Assembly: GCA_937943045.1 (NCBI GenBank)
Contig: CALEBN010000012.1
Location: 1 to 41,134, forward strand
Source of the DNA: an uncultured Collinsella sp.
Lineage (GTDB): Bacteria > Actinomycetota > Coriobacteriia > Coriobacteriales > Coriobacteriaceae
Reading direction: 5' to 3'
Length of the DNA stretch: 41,134 bases
Below are positions 24,504-34,230 of this stretch, one piece after another; the stretch's first letter is position 1; each line of letters starts with the position of its first letter. Under the pieces are notes generated by a model, which saw only the letters and a list, made by a program, of their open reading frames with translations, had not been told where the DNA came from and did not search any database. The translations under genes were made by a program, and so were the position numbers.

Positions 24504-27500
24504 ATGGCTATGTGGGATCTCAACTGCCAATCGAATCCGTCGTCTGCGGACGACAAGGAGCTCGCTCCCTATCTTGCACGTCAAAAGGCGATGCGCGAGT
24601 TTTTTGAGCGTGCGCTGTTTGCCCCCAAGGATCAGGGCAACAATGGCCTGTACTTTTTGGGCGCCACGACGGGCTCGGGTAAAAACTATACGGCCGAGCA
24701 GGTCACAGCCGACCTCATCGCCGGTGGCTGGGACGATTCGGGCTGTTTTAACAAGTGCCCGGGCCGTCGTTACCTGGTGTTTGTGGTGCCGGGTAAGGAC
24801 AACCGCGACAACTACGTTGCGAGCGTGCGCAAATTGCTGGTTGAACAGGGCATGGATGGCGATGCCGCGCAGCGCATGGTGTTCGATCTTCCGCGTGCGG
24901 GCGATAACATCCTGCATTGGATTGAGACTACGCGCGGTAAGGGCGCCGTGGGCGTGCGCGACATTCCGTGTCCCATCGAGGCGGACGACGAGAGCTCTCA
25001 TCGCATCATTAAGCGAGCGTGGGGCAACGCGATGGAGATCGCCGATGACCTTTTGGGCATCCTTGACACTCGAAATCGTCTGGGAGGTGTTGCAGACCGT
25101 TTGACCCCCGCCCTTCGCGACAAGCTATCGTCGGCGGATGCGAGCTTGCGTTGGGCTGTGAGCCACGAGCTCAAAAACATCACGCGCGGCATGGAGGTGA
25201 TCCCCCAGATTTGGCCGTCTGCCCTGCTCAATGACGAGAGCATACCGCATGTGATTGCCCTGACGCCGCAAAAGCTCATCAATAGGATCGATACAGTGAC
25301 CGGTGCAGGCGTTGTGCTCTTTAACGCAATGGCTGCCGAGAAGGGCCTGTTTATCTTTGATGAAATCGACCACATGAAGGCCGACATACTGTCGACGCTG
25401 ACAGACGATCCCGTGACGTTTCAACCGGACGAAGTATTGCGTATCCTCGATCGTCATTTTAACGGCGGTGTGGTGGACCCCTTGCTACTGGGGAATCGAG
25501 ATCAATGGATGGCGGTCTATACGCACGCTTCCACGTCGGGCGATCACAAAGGGTCAAACGCCGAGAGGAACAGGGTTTCGCGGGCGAGCGTAGAGGAAGA
25601 TGCCGAAGAAATCGCCAAGGATGCCAAGAAAATTCAAAAGGCACTCGCCTCTTGTATTAAGGACATGAAACTGCGTCCGCCTTTTGCGCTGTCTGACGAG
25701 GCGAAAGAAGAGCAGCTCTCCGGTCGACATCTGTTTGGCAGCGACGATATTTCGGTGGGCGACAACTCGGCGAATCCGTTGCGCTTCAAACTCAATGAGG
25801 GCGGTACTCGCAATATGATTATCACTCGCGGAGGGAGTGGGCAGCAAACCGTCAGCAAGGCGGTGCGTCGTGCACGCGGTCTGGTCAGGATGGTGGTGGG
25901 TCATCTCGCCCGTTGCGCCACGCTTATGGACAAGCTGTACTACGGCAGCATTTCGTACAAGGACGACCTTTCGCGCAAGAACATCATCGATGCCCTGGGC
26001 ATTAGGAACAACCAGACCAGCGAGAAGTATTTTTGGGATTCGTTGATGCTGGCGCTGTTCTTTAAAGATCGTAAGAATGACGAGATCGATGCCGCCGACG
26101 ACTCGATGTATGCGCGTGGTGTCGATTATCTAGTGATGGAAACCACCATCGAGCACATGTTTACCACGTACCTAACCAGCCACGGCATTGAGCGCATGCC
26201 CGAGGCCTACCTTGCCTCCATTGCCGCCAAAGCGCCTTGCGTGTGCATGAGCGCAACATGGAGTGCGCCGACCGTCAAAAACTTCAACCTCGATTACCTT
26301 GACGAGGTTCATGGCGTGGTTCGCAAGGACGCTTGGATTGGCGAGCTCAACCAGGAAATCGTGCGACAGACTAAGCTGTTTAACAAACAGGCTGCGAAGG
26401 AGTACGACGTCGATATTGCCTGGGTGGATGAGTCCAAGGAAATTGCCGGCATGGTCGCGCTGGCAGGCGGCGCCTTTGGCGGCATCATTGTGTCGCCCGA
26501 CGAGGTGTACGAGCGCGCGATGCGGTTCTTTGACGGGATTGGCGTGAGTGAGGGACTTGCGGTGCGCTTGCGCTTAAAGATTGCTGACAGGGTGGGCGTG
26601 AGCGACGCCAAGAGCATCGAGTTTGAGCTGAAGCGCCCGAGCAAGACGCTTGTTGCCGTGAGTACTTGGGCCCGTGGTGTGGCGCGTAACGAGCAACGGG
26701 CGGGAGCCGTTTTTACCACGCGCCACATGGGAAACCATGGCGAATTCAATAGTCTGGCGCTGGATCTTGCGCGCGAGATTGTCGCGGAGCTGGTGATTAG
26801 AAACATCAAGTGCCCCGAGATGTCGTACGAGAAATCGCTTGAGGCCGCCAAGGACATGGTGCCGTGCTTTAACGCTGCGGAATGGGATGCAGGTTGGCGT
26901 GGCGCTCAAAAACGTCTCGAGCTGGGCCAGCCGACCCTGATGTTTATCAATCTTTCGGCCGGTGGCTTTTCCAAGAATCTCAAATACAAGGTGCCGGAGA
27001 ATCTGTGCGACATGGTTCATCAGGTCGATTGCGGCTTTGAAAATGCCGACCGTCGCCCCAAGATGGATCTTGATTTCTTATATATCGAGTCGCCCACAAG
27101 TCGTTTGACCTGGGGAGTGGAGATCAACTCAAATAAGTTTGTCCAGCAGGCGCTACTTGGCGTGGTGGAGCAGGAGGAACTGGTAGCGCGCGGCGAGGTT
27201 CCGTTTACTCAAAAGCGCCGGAACGTACGGATGCTTCTATCTGGCGTTAATAAGAGCCTGCCGGTGCGCGACACCCTCTCTTATCAGGTCGAAGGCGCTC
27301 GCATTGTGGCACAGGCTGTGGGTCGCCTGATGCGCACGAGTGTAAAGATGCCTTGCGTGCAGGTGCTGCTCGACCGCGAGATTGCGAACGATTGCAACTT
27401 TTCGTTCTTGCATGATTTGCCGATGGGCTACGAGCTTGAGCAGGTGGTTGGTGCCTGCGCCGCTGCCAACAACCATATGACGGACAACAAGGAACACGCT

Positions 27501-28436
27501 GCCGTTAAGCAGCAGAACCTTGCCGCCTTTAGGAACAACCTTGCCAAGCAAAAGCACGAAAAGCTGGCGTGGAAAGTTACCTCGCTAAACGCCGGGGACG
27601 AAGATCTCACTGCTTTTGATGGCGAGCGCGACTTTTACCTGCATCATTTTTGCCTGCCGTGGGAAGATCTCGCGCAATACCCAGAGCGCCGGAGTACCGC
27701 GCTGCGCATGTCGCATGCTGCAAATGGCTATGCCTATGCAGAAGGCGGGGCATGCAAGGTGCCGCACTTTGAATTCCCTAGCTACGATGGTGAGCCCGTC
27801 GAGCAGATTGCTGCTCGTCTGGAGGATCGTTGCCACTGCAAGGAGGGCTTAAAGGGCGCGACGGTTCGCCAGGTGAGCCAGGCGGCGGCGCGCGTACCCG
27901 AGCTGCTGTCAATTCGCGAAGTGCGTGAGCGTTGGTCGAGCGACGGGGTGCCCACAACGCTGCAGCCGGCGGCGACGGCGCACATGACGCCCTATATGTT
28001 CCAGGCGGTCTACCTGGGTGAGCTGGGAGAATCTGCCGGAAGGGCAATCTTTGAGGCATATTACGACGGCCGCTATTCGCTTACGCGTGGCGATGCGGCA
28101 CACGCCGAGACAGGTGGCGACTTTGAGGTGCTCGATGCTGCTGGCAACACGACCGGGGTATGGATCGATTTTAAGCACTATCGCATCGGTGCCTATATCG
28201 CTTATGTTCGCGACGGTCGCGAGGCGTCGGATGCCGAGCGCTTTAGGGCGAAGGCTCAAAAGGTTGGGGCGAAACGCCTGCTAATCGTCAACGTTTTGGC
28301 TGATGAGGCAGCGCTTGAGTGCGTGCCCAAGGCACTCGATGCTGAGGGGACTGTGTTCTCCGTTCCTTATATGGCCGCCGACGGTGCAATCAATTTGGAG
28401 ATGATGGAGGCGATCGGCCGTGCAATCGAAGCATAA
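24504..28436 (+). CDS. SF2 helicase with C-terminal PD-(D/E)xK nuclease domain
   Basis: A 1,311-residue protein. Helicase motifs in order: Walker A GATTGSGKNYT (53-63), motif Ia-like YLVFVVPGK (90-98), DEID box FIFDEIDHM (283-291), motif III MSAT (582-585), and motif VI QAVGRLMR (937-944). A large insertion (about 290-570) separates DEID and SAT. The C-terminal 150 residues look like a restriction-nuclease fold: GELGESAGRAIFEAY, then GGDFEVLD and WIDFKHY (D1222-F-K1224), then KRLLIVNVL. It should unwind or track on nucleic acid and cut it. The helicase-plus-nuclease combination is reported for pPIWI_RE operons, usually as separate genes; here they are fused. GGAGG lies 7 bases before the ATG. 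The next gene overlaps its end by 17 bases. Confidence 0.8.
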   Translation: MAMWDLNCQSNPSSADDKELAPYLARQKAMREFFERALFAPKDQGNNGLYFLGATTGSGKNYTAEQVTADLIAGGWDDSGCFNKCPGRRYLVFVVPGKDNRDNYVASVRKLLVEQGMDGDAAQRMVFDLPRAGDNILHWIETTRGKGAVGVRDIPCPIEADDESSHRIIKRAWGNAMEIADDLLGILDTRNRLGGVADRLTPALRDKLSSADASLRWAVSHELKNITRGMEVIPQIWPSALLNDESIPHVIALTPQKLINRIDTVTGAGVVLFNAMAAEKGLFIFDEIDHMKADILSTLTDDPVTFQPDEVLRILDRHFNGGVVDPLLLGNRDQWMAVYTHASTSGDHKGSNAERNRVSRASVEEDAEEIAKDAKKIQKALASCIKDMKLRPPFALSDEAKEEQLSGRHLFGSDDISVGDNSANPLRFKLNEGGTRNMIITRGGSGQQTVSKAVRRARGLVRMVVGHLARCATLMDKLYYGSISYKDDLSRKNIIDALGIRNNQTSEKYFWDSLMLALFFKDRKNDEIDAADDSMYARGVDYLVMETTIEHMFTTYLTSHGIERMPEAYLASIAAKAPCVCMSATWSAPTVKNFNLDYLDEVHGVVRKDAWIGELNQEIVRQTKLFNKQAAKEYDVDIAWVDESKEIAGMVALAGGAFGGIIVSPDEVYERAMRFFDGIGVSEGLAVRLRLKIADRVGVSDAKSIEFELKRPSKTLVAVSTWARGVARNEQRAGAVFTTRHMGNHGEFNSLALDLAREIVAELVIRNIKCPEMSYEKSLEAAKDMVPCFNAAEWDAGWRGAQKRLELGQPTLMFINLSAGGFSKNLKYKVPENLCDMVHQVDCGFENADRRPKMDLDFLYIESPTSRLTWGVEINSNKFVQQALLGVVEQEELVARGEVPFTQKRRNVRMLLSGVNKSLPVRDTLSYQVEGARIVAQAVGRLMRTSVKMPCVQVLLDREIANDCNFSFLHDLPMGYELEQVVGACAAANNHMTDNKEHAAVKQQNLAAFRNNLAKQKHEKLAWKVTSLNAGDEDLTAFDGERDFYLHHFCLPWEDLAQYPERRSTALRMSHAANGYAYAEGGACKVPHFEFPSYDGEPVEQIAARLEDRCHCKEGLKGATVRQVSQAAARVPELLSIREVRERWSSDGVPTTLQPAATAHMTPYMFQAVYLGELGESAGRAIFEAYYDGRYSLTRGDAAHAETGGDFEVLDAAGNTTGVWIDFKHYRIGAYIAYVRDGREASDAERFRAKAQKVGAKRLLIVNVLADEAALECVPKALDAEGTVFSVPYMAADGAINLEMMEAIGRAIEA

Positions 28437-30314
28437 CCAGCCGTGCGGTTTGGGAGACATCGCCGTATCAGAGCTCGTGTTGCAGCTCGATGCCGCTGCT
28501 GCCGAGGAGCGCTACTCGGTCTTTTGGTGCAACGTCGGCGATGCGGGCAAGCATGCCGTGGCGAACTTTATGGCCGATGTGTGCCAGACGGGCAAGGTCG
28601 TCGCGCTCACGCAGCTTGCAGACAACCGCGTCTTTCTGATGGTCAAAGCGGGCGTGCAGACGGGCGACCTTAATGCCTCGCTTTATCAGGAGCAGATAGT
28701 TCCGATTAAAACTAATTGGAACGAGTTGGACGATTACGTTGCGCTCCGCTTGCTGTTCAACTCCTGCTCTCAGTTTGAGGGGATTGAGGACGAAGTTCCC
28801 AATGACACCGGGCACCTGTATGTCATTAGCGCCAAGGGTGCCCGCCGCGATGCTGTCGAAAGCGACGGAAGGGGACCTGCCAAGATCGAAACGGTTGAAA
28901 TCGTTATCGATGAGGATTGCACCTTTGATCTTAAGATTCGGACGTTTACCAAGCGCCGTGTGCTTATTGGCAGGGCACAAGGTGACGAGAAAGAGCTCGA
29001 AAAGATTAAGAGCCAAGTGGGCTACAGGCTATCGCCCGTGGCGACGATGGTGCTTGCCCACGAACAAAAAGACGAGTACATCCTGCGCCGAGCCAAGGGC
29101 GACAAGCCGTCCAAGCGCCGTGATCTGACGTTCTCGGCCCAGGCGGACAAGGTCGCCTATACCAAGAAGGGCATTTTGTATCGAGAGCTGCAGATTCTCG
29201 AACGCCGTTACAGCGACTTCGCCCGGGTGACGCTCATGGAATACCCGCGTAAGAGTTTCTACGAGGTGCTCAAGGGTGATGAGTACGCGCGCGTGGTTGC
29301 GGAGCGCATGGCGGGGCAGCGAATCGTGGTGTCGTTTGCGCGCAATGGGCTTGCCGAAGTGGCGCGCCAGCTGGCCGATCGACTTAACGATTCCTCGTGG
29401 GGCGTTCGCGCAACGTATGGCGGAAGGGCCGTGGATTCGCGGGCGCTGAACCTTGTCGTTGTGCCCAATGAGGTTGCTGAGGACGACGGCTATGCCTTAC
29501 ATGCTGGCGTGGTGGAACAGCACGTGACACCGGATGTGTGCGAGCCACTGTTTAAGGTGGCGCCAAAGCAAAAGGATCGCAATGCGCAAGAGGCGATCCT
29601 GGGCGCCATGCTCAAAGAACTGCTGGTAAAGCAGGATGTTGTCGACGAGCGGGTGACGGCGTTTGATCTTGATGCTTTGGATATTGAGTCGGTGACGGTG
29701 TGTGGCTTGGTCGATGTGCCGCATAAAACAAAGGACAAGATTGAGCTGGATTCGCGTATCGCTACGTTGGCGATTGGCGCGGATGGGGGCATGCGCTATG
29801 CCTCACATTCGGCAGAGGATGGTCCCGAGGACGAGATGGAGCTCGATCTGCTGACCGCGGACGGCAAACTCGATAAGGGGCCTATGTCTTTGACGTGCAT
29901 GTGGACGGGCAGTCTATGCTTGCGCGCGTGCGGGATACGGGACTGACGACGTTTTCCAATAACTTTATGGCCCTGGTGGGTGAGCATCAGCTCACAGGCA
30001 AAGCAGGGCGTAAGAAAGAGATTTTCGAGAGCTACAACTCGCCTTATTACGGCATTGGAACGTTCGAGCGTGCGGGCAAGACTTGCTATTTTGTGGGCGT
30101 CAACAACGGCACCCAGGAGGATATGGCGACTGCGATTCACGTGCGTTCGATTGAGGTACTCGACGGCGATGATTTGTCTGAGTTGTTGGTTCAGCTGGCC
30201 AACATAGGCCTTTCGCGCTATAAGGCTCCGTCCGTGTGGCCGATTCCGGTCAAGTATCTCAACGAGTGCGCTGCGCGTGAGGGCGCGGTAGAGGATGGCG
30301 GTGGCGACAAGTGA
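28420..30314 (+). pseudogene. MID-PIWI-like (pPIWI_RE-type) protein, split by a one-base frameshift
   Basis: Two reading frames, 28420-29946 and one entering about 29877 and ending at 30314, together encode about 630 residues. The first starts at a GTG with GGAGG upstream and overlaps the helicase gene by 17 bases. After a mixed N-terminal half, residues about 340-450 follow a MID-like order: NLVVVPNEV, then VVEQHVTPD, then LGAMLKELLVKQDVV, then strands ending ATLAIGADGG. The second frame continues seamlessly with YVFDVHVDGQSMLARVRDTG, then PYYGIGTFERAGKTCYFVGV, and ends with SVWPIPVKYLNECA, which resembles the C-terminal end of PIWI domains. A run of four G at 29877-29880 is the break; five would restore one frame. 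The PIWI assignment is by eye and uncertain. It may be a disabled gene, a phase-variable gene or a sequencing error. Confidence 0.45.
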
Positions 30315-30358
30315 TGGTGTTGCGCAATTATCGCTCCTAGAACTTTTTGAAATTACGC

Positions 30359-30387
30359 TTGCATTGTAAAAGGGGAGAACATATACT
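30359..30387 (+). promoter_or_regulatory. Sigma-70-type promoter
   Basis: TTGCAT (30359-30364) and TATACT (30382-30387) are separated by the ideal 17 bases. Transcription would start near 30394, giving a leader of about 74 bases before the small gene at 30468. The leader contains a short hairpin, GGTCTC-AAAAA-GAGACC (30410-30426). Confidence 0.65.
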
Positions 30388-30467
30388 GCAGCCATAGCAC
30401 ATCAGATGGGGTCTCAAAAAGAGACCAAGCAAACGAGTTTTCAGTTTATGTTGAGAGGTACTTGAGC

Positions 30468-30662
30468 ATGACCAGCAGAATTTTCCCCCTTTACAACGAC
30501 AATACCGACCATATCGATCTCAATACCATCTACGGTTGCAGTATTGGTTCTAAGGCCGAGAACTACATGTTCGCTCAAGATGATCTAGAGCTTAGCTCCG
30601 AAGATTATGAGTACCTGAATGATATTGAGCGCGAGCGGGAGTATGAGCTCGGCATCCGCTGA
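30468..30662 (+). CDS. Small acidic protein
   Basis: A 64-residue protein, acidic overall, ending in a charged helix (EDYEYLNDIEREREYEL). No family recognised. AGAGG at 30454-30458 is suitably placed before the ATG, and a good promoter lies about 80 bases further upstream. It has no signal peptide or membrane helix. Its position between the helicase operon and the surface protein does not reveal a role. Confidence 0.6.
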   Translation: MTSRIFPLYNDNTDHIDLNTIYGCSIGSKAENYMFAQDDLELSSEDYEYLNDIEREREYELGIR

Positions 30663-30781
30663 TGGATGTGGGCTTGTCTCCAACTCCTCCGATTTAATTA
30701 CCCCGTTATCACCTCTTTTTAGCGGGGCATATTGGATCGATTATGTGTCAAACATCAGCTCATCGTGGGAAGGAATCGGCA

Positions 30782-33700
30782 ATGAGCAAGAACGTGAACA
30801 AGAACATCAATGGCGGCGCTGCGGGTAAGGCGAAGGCCGCCGGGCGTATGGCGACAGTTGCTGCGGCAACGATCGCCATGACGGGCGGGTCGCTGCTGTC
30901 TCCGCTGACTGCGGTGGCGCAGGGTGCGAACGGTGCCGACGCTACTGCGAAGCCGGCTGCGGTGCTGTCTCCGTTGACGAGCGCGGCTGCTGCTAGCGCT
31001 GGCGCGGGCACGGTGTCAGCGGTGCAGAAGGTCGCCAACCTGCAGGCTGCGGTCGATGCGGCTCGCGCTAAGGCCGCTGCTGCCAAGGCCGATTTGGATG
31101 CGGCCGCCGCTCCTTACGACGCCGCCGCTGCCAACCAGCAGCAGGCTCAGAGCGCCTACGATGCGGCCCGTGGCACAAGCGACGCTGCCGCTTCTGCAGC
31201 TTCGGCCGAGCTGGAGCAGCAGATGGGTGCCGCGCAGGACAAGGCCGATGCGGACGTGAAGGCGCTCGAGGACGCTCAAGCTGCACTCGATGCCGCAAAG
31301 AGGGATCTGACGGACAAGGGTGAAGCCCTGACCGCTGCCCAGAAGACCGCCGACGATGCCCAGGCTGCGCTCAAGTCCGCGCAGGCCGCTGCTGCCGATG
31401 CCACGCCCGAGGCTGTTGCCGCGGCTCAGGCCGCTGCCGAGCAGGCCGCGAGCGAGCTGGAGCAGGCAAAGCAGCAGGCCGCCGACGCGCAGGTCAGGCT
31501 TTCGAATGCCCAGGCTGGCGTTGATGCCGCCGCGGCCAAACAGCAGGACGCGCAAGGCAAGCTTTCGGCAGCTCAGCAGGCAAAGGATGCGGCCGATAAG
31601 GATGTGAATGCCGCTCAGGCGAGCTATGACGCCGCCAAGGCCGATCTCGACCGTGCCGAGCAGGGTGCCGCGGGCCCGGAGTACGAGGCTGCCAAGGCCA
31701 AGGTGGACGCCGCCGCTGCCGCGCTGGACGCCGCCAAGTCGGTCCAGGCGCAGCGCGAGGGCGAACTCGCTGCTGCCTCGCAGGAAGTGACCACTGCCGA
31801 GGGTGAGGTGCAGGCTGCTCAGCAGGCGCTCGCCGTCCAGCAGCAGGCTGCGGCTGACGCGCAGTCCAAGTTGGACGCTGCCACGGCTGCTGCGACCGCG
31901 GCAGACGCCGCCGTCGATCAGGCTAAGGCCGAGCATGCCAATGCGCTTGCGGCGCTGGCCGACGCTCAGGCCAAGCTCTCGGCCGCTAAGGACGAGAAGA
32001 ACGCTGCCGACAAGGCGCTCGACCAGGCAAAGGCTCAAAAGCAGCAGGCCGATCAGGCTGTAGCTCAAGCGCAGGCCAAGCTCGACGCCGCTCAGGCTAC
32101 GGCGAACGCCTCGGCGGAAAACTACCGCCAGGGCGCCATTGCGTTCTTTAAGAGCGTGGGTGCCGACGATGCGGCGGACCTGATTCTCAACTGCAAATAT
32201 GCCAGCCTCACCAAGGTGGGCGAGGAGGTTGACGCGACGAGTCTGACCAACATGAAGCAAGCGATTGTGTGGCTCAAGGCGTGCAACAAGTATCGTGCGA
32301 GCGTTGGCCTGGGTGAGCTCAAGGTGACGTATGCCATGATGGCGACCGCGATTGCCGATGCGAATTTCTCCGATACCAAGACTGCGCACGCCATGCAGTT
32401 CAACGTGGGCGAAAACGTGGCGTGGAACTACGGAAGCGACCCGTTCATCCAGTGGGTCGATCAGGAGAAGGCCGTCTTTGACCGCGCTGCGGCTACGCTG
32501 GGAGCGACGGGCCTTACGGGAAAGGCTGCTTTTGATTTCTACGAGCAGCATGGCGACGAAATCGATCGCTACGTGGCTGCGCATGGCGGGAGCGTGCATA
32601 CAGTCGGTCACTACATGAATGTGATCGATCCCGATTACACCGTAACGGGTATGGGGGTTTGCACGCGCGGGACGATGAACCGTTGGCTTACGCAGGCGCA
32701 GACGTTCTCTATGTCTGGAGGATGGTACACGAATGCCGCCAATCCGATGACGGTTGCCGAATACGAGGCTGCGCTTAATGCGTGGTGTGACTCGTTGGCA
32801 AATCCTGGGCAGGGCGTGGACGCGGCTCGTCAGGAGCTTTCTGCCGCTCAGGGCGCGGCTGCGCAGGCTGGCGGCAAGGTGAGCGCCGCGTCGCAGGCCG
32901 CCGCTGCAAGGCAGGCTCAAGTCGATGCTGCTGCCGCCGATGTTGACGCTGCTGCCGCTGGGGCCTCGGATGCCCAGGCTGCCGTGGGGGAGAAGCAGGC
33001 CGCGGCTGAGGCCGCTGCGCGTGCCGTGGCTGATGCCCGCGCCGACGTGGACGCTGCCAGCGCTGCGGTTACCGCGGCGCAGAGTGTCGTGACTGCCAAG
33101 TCTGATGAACTCGATGTCGCCAAGGGCAAGGCTGCCGCTGCCCGGCGTGCGCTGGATGCCGCTCGCGCCGGCGTTGGCGACAAGGAGAGCGCGCTTGCTG
33201 CCGCCCAGGACGAGCTGGCTGCGTACTCTGCCGACGTTGCCGCTGCTCAGCGTGCATTTGATGCGGCCTCGGCGGTGCTCGAGGGGGCGCGTGCCGTTCA
33301 GGCTGACGCGCAGGCTGCAGTGAATGCCGCGCAGGGTGCGGCAGGCCAGGCAGATGCCGACGTCGCTGCTGCCCAGGCCGAGCTTGTTGCCGCCCAGGCT
33401 GCTGCGAGCGGTGCCGGCACGGCTGTGACCGCGGCTCAGGCCGCATCCGTCGCGGCTGCTGCTCGTGCGGCTCAGCTACATGATGCCGCCGCGGCGCTTG
33501 CTCAGGCGACGGAGGACAAGGCCGCTGCCGATGCTGCTGTTGAGGCAGCGGCTTCGGCGAAGACCGATGCCGAGTCTGGCGTGACTGCGGCGGACGACGC
33601 CGTAACGGATGCGACCGCTGATCGCGATGCTTCTGCCGCCGCGGTTGCCCGCCTGCGCAGGATCAACCTTGCCGACGCCATCGCTAGCGGCCGTGCCAAC

Positions 33701-34132
33701 GATGCGGATGAGGCGCTCAACGCTAAGATCGCTGCAGCCCACGATGCCGCCGAGCGCGCCGCAGCTGCCAAGATTGAGCTCGACGCTGCCGTTGCTGCGA
33801 CGGATGCTGTGGCACCTGCCTACTTGGAGGCGCTTGCCAACTATACCGCCGCCAAGGCCGAGCTCGACCAGGCTATTGTCGAGCTCAACGCCGAGATCGC
33901 TCGCCAAGAGGCCGCCGAGCGCGGGAATGGCGAGCAGACTCAGCCTGCGACGCAGGTGGCGTACCAGGCCAAGCACATGACCTCGGCGTCCGAGGCCACC
34001 ACGCAGCAGACGACGATGCCCGCCACGGGCGACGTGTCCAACCTGCTGGGCGAGACGTTCGTAATTGGAGGCACGGTCCTGGTTGCCGCCGGCGTCTTCC
34101 TGTCCGACAAGCGCCGCCAGCTGATCCGTTAG
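30782..34132 (+). CDS. Sortase-anchored surface protein with CAP domain between Ala-rich coiled coils
   Basis: A 1,116-residue secreted protein. The N-terminus is a signal peptide (basic start MSKNVNKN, hydrophobic about 22-45, cleavage after TAVAQ or nearby). Residues about 75-440 are an Ala/Gln/Asp-rich heptad-like coiled coil. About 443-650 form a CAP/SCP-type domain, recognisable by ACNKYRASVGLGELKV, GENVAWNYG and VGHYMNVI. A second Ala-rich coiled coil covers about 655-1060. The C-terminus has a sortase motif MPATG (1079-1083), a hydrophobic helix and a basic tail (KRRQ). It is probably a long cell-wall-anchored stalk that displays the CAP domain. The start at 30782 follows GGAAGGA. A strong terminator follows. 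Confidence 0.88.
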   Translation: MSKNVNKNINGGAAGKAKAAGRMATVAAATIAMTGGSLLSPLTAVAQGANGADATAKPAAVLSPLTSAAAASAGAGTVSAVQKVANLQAAVDAARAKAAAAKADLDAAAAPYDAAAANQQQAQSAYDAARGTSDAAASAASAELEQQMGAAQDKADADVKALEDAQAALDAAKRDLTDKGEALTAAQKTADDAQAALKSAQAAAADATPEAVAAAQAAAEQAASELEQAKQQAADAQVRLSNAQAGVDAAAAKQQDAQGKLSAAQQAKDAADKDVNAAQASYDAAKADLDRAEQGAAGPEYEAAKAKVDAAAAALDAAKSVQAQREGELAAASQEVTTAEGEVQAAQQALAVQQQAAADAQSKLDAATAAATAADAAVDQAKAEHANALAALADAQAKLSAAKDEKNAADKALDQAKAQKQQADQAVAQAQAKLDAAQATANASAENYRQGAIAFFKSVGADDAADLILNCKYASLTKVGEEVDATSLTNMKQAIVWLKACNKYRASVGLGELKVTYAMMATAIADANFSDTKTAHAMQFNVGENVAWNYGSDPFIQWVDQEKAVFDRAAATLGATGLTGKAAFDFYEQHGDEIDRYVAAHGGSVHTVGHYMNVIDPDYTVTGMGVCTRGTMNRWLTQAQTFSMSGGWYTNAANPMTVAEYEAALNAWCDSLANPGQGVDAARQELSAAQGAAAQAGGKVSAASQAAAARQAQVDAAAADVDAAAAGASDAQAAVGEKQAAAEAAARAVADARADVDAASAAVTAAQSVVTAKSDELDVAKGKAAAARRALDAARAGVGDKESALAAAQDELAAYSADVAAAQRAFDAASAVLEGARAVQADAQAAVNAAQGAAGQADADVAAAQAELVAAQAAASGAGTAVTAAQAASVAAAARAAQLHDAAAALAQATEDKAAADAAVEAAASAKTDAESGVTAADDAVTDATADRDASAAAVARLRRINLADAIASGRANDADEALNAKIAAAHDAAERAAAAKIELDAAVAATDAVAPAYLEALANYTAAKAELDQAIVELNAEIARQEAAERGNGEQTQPATQVAYQAKHMTSASEATTQQTTMPATGDVSNLLGETFVIGGTVLVAAGVFLSDKRRQLIR

Positions 34133-34155
34133 GGACGGAGGAAAGCGGATCATTT

Positions 34156-34206
34156 TCGGCGCGCGCCGCAAGGGCATGGGTCCTGCGGCGCGCGCCGCTT
34201 TTATCT
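34156..34206 (+). terminator. Rho-independent terminator
   Basis: A 14-bp perfect GC-only-type stem (CGGCGCGCGCCGCA at 34156-34169 with its complement at 34183-34196) has a 13-base loop and is followed by CTTTTATC. It ends the surface-protein transcript. Confidence 0.9.
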
Positions 34207-34230
34207 TCAAGATTAATTAAGGAGGGACAT

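Noticed and set aside
30700..30726. CCCCG...CGGGG as a terminator after the small acidic gene
   Set aside because: The stem is only 5 bp with a long loop and the T run lies inside the loop; too weak to call.
31016..32920. A 634-codon open frame antisense to the surface-protein gene
   Set aside because: It arises from the biased Ala codons of the sense gene; its product is a low-complexity Gly/Leu/Arg mixture with no start signal.
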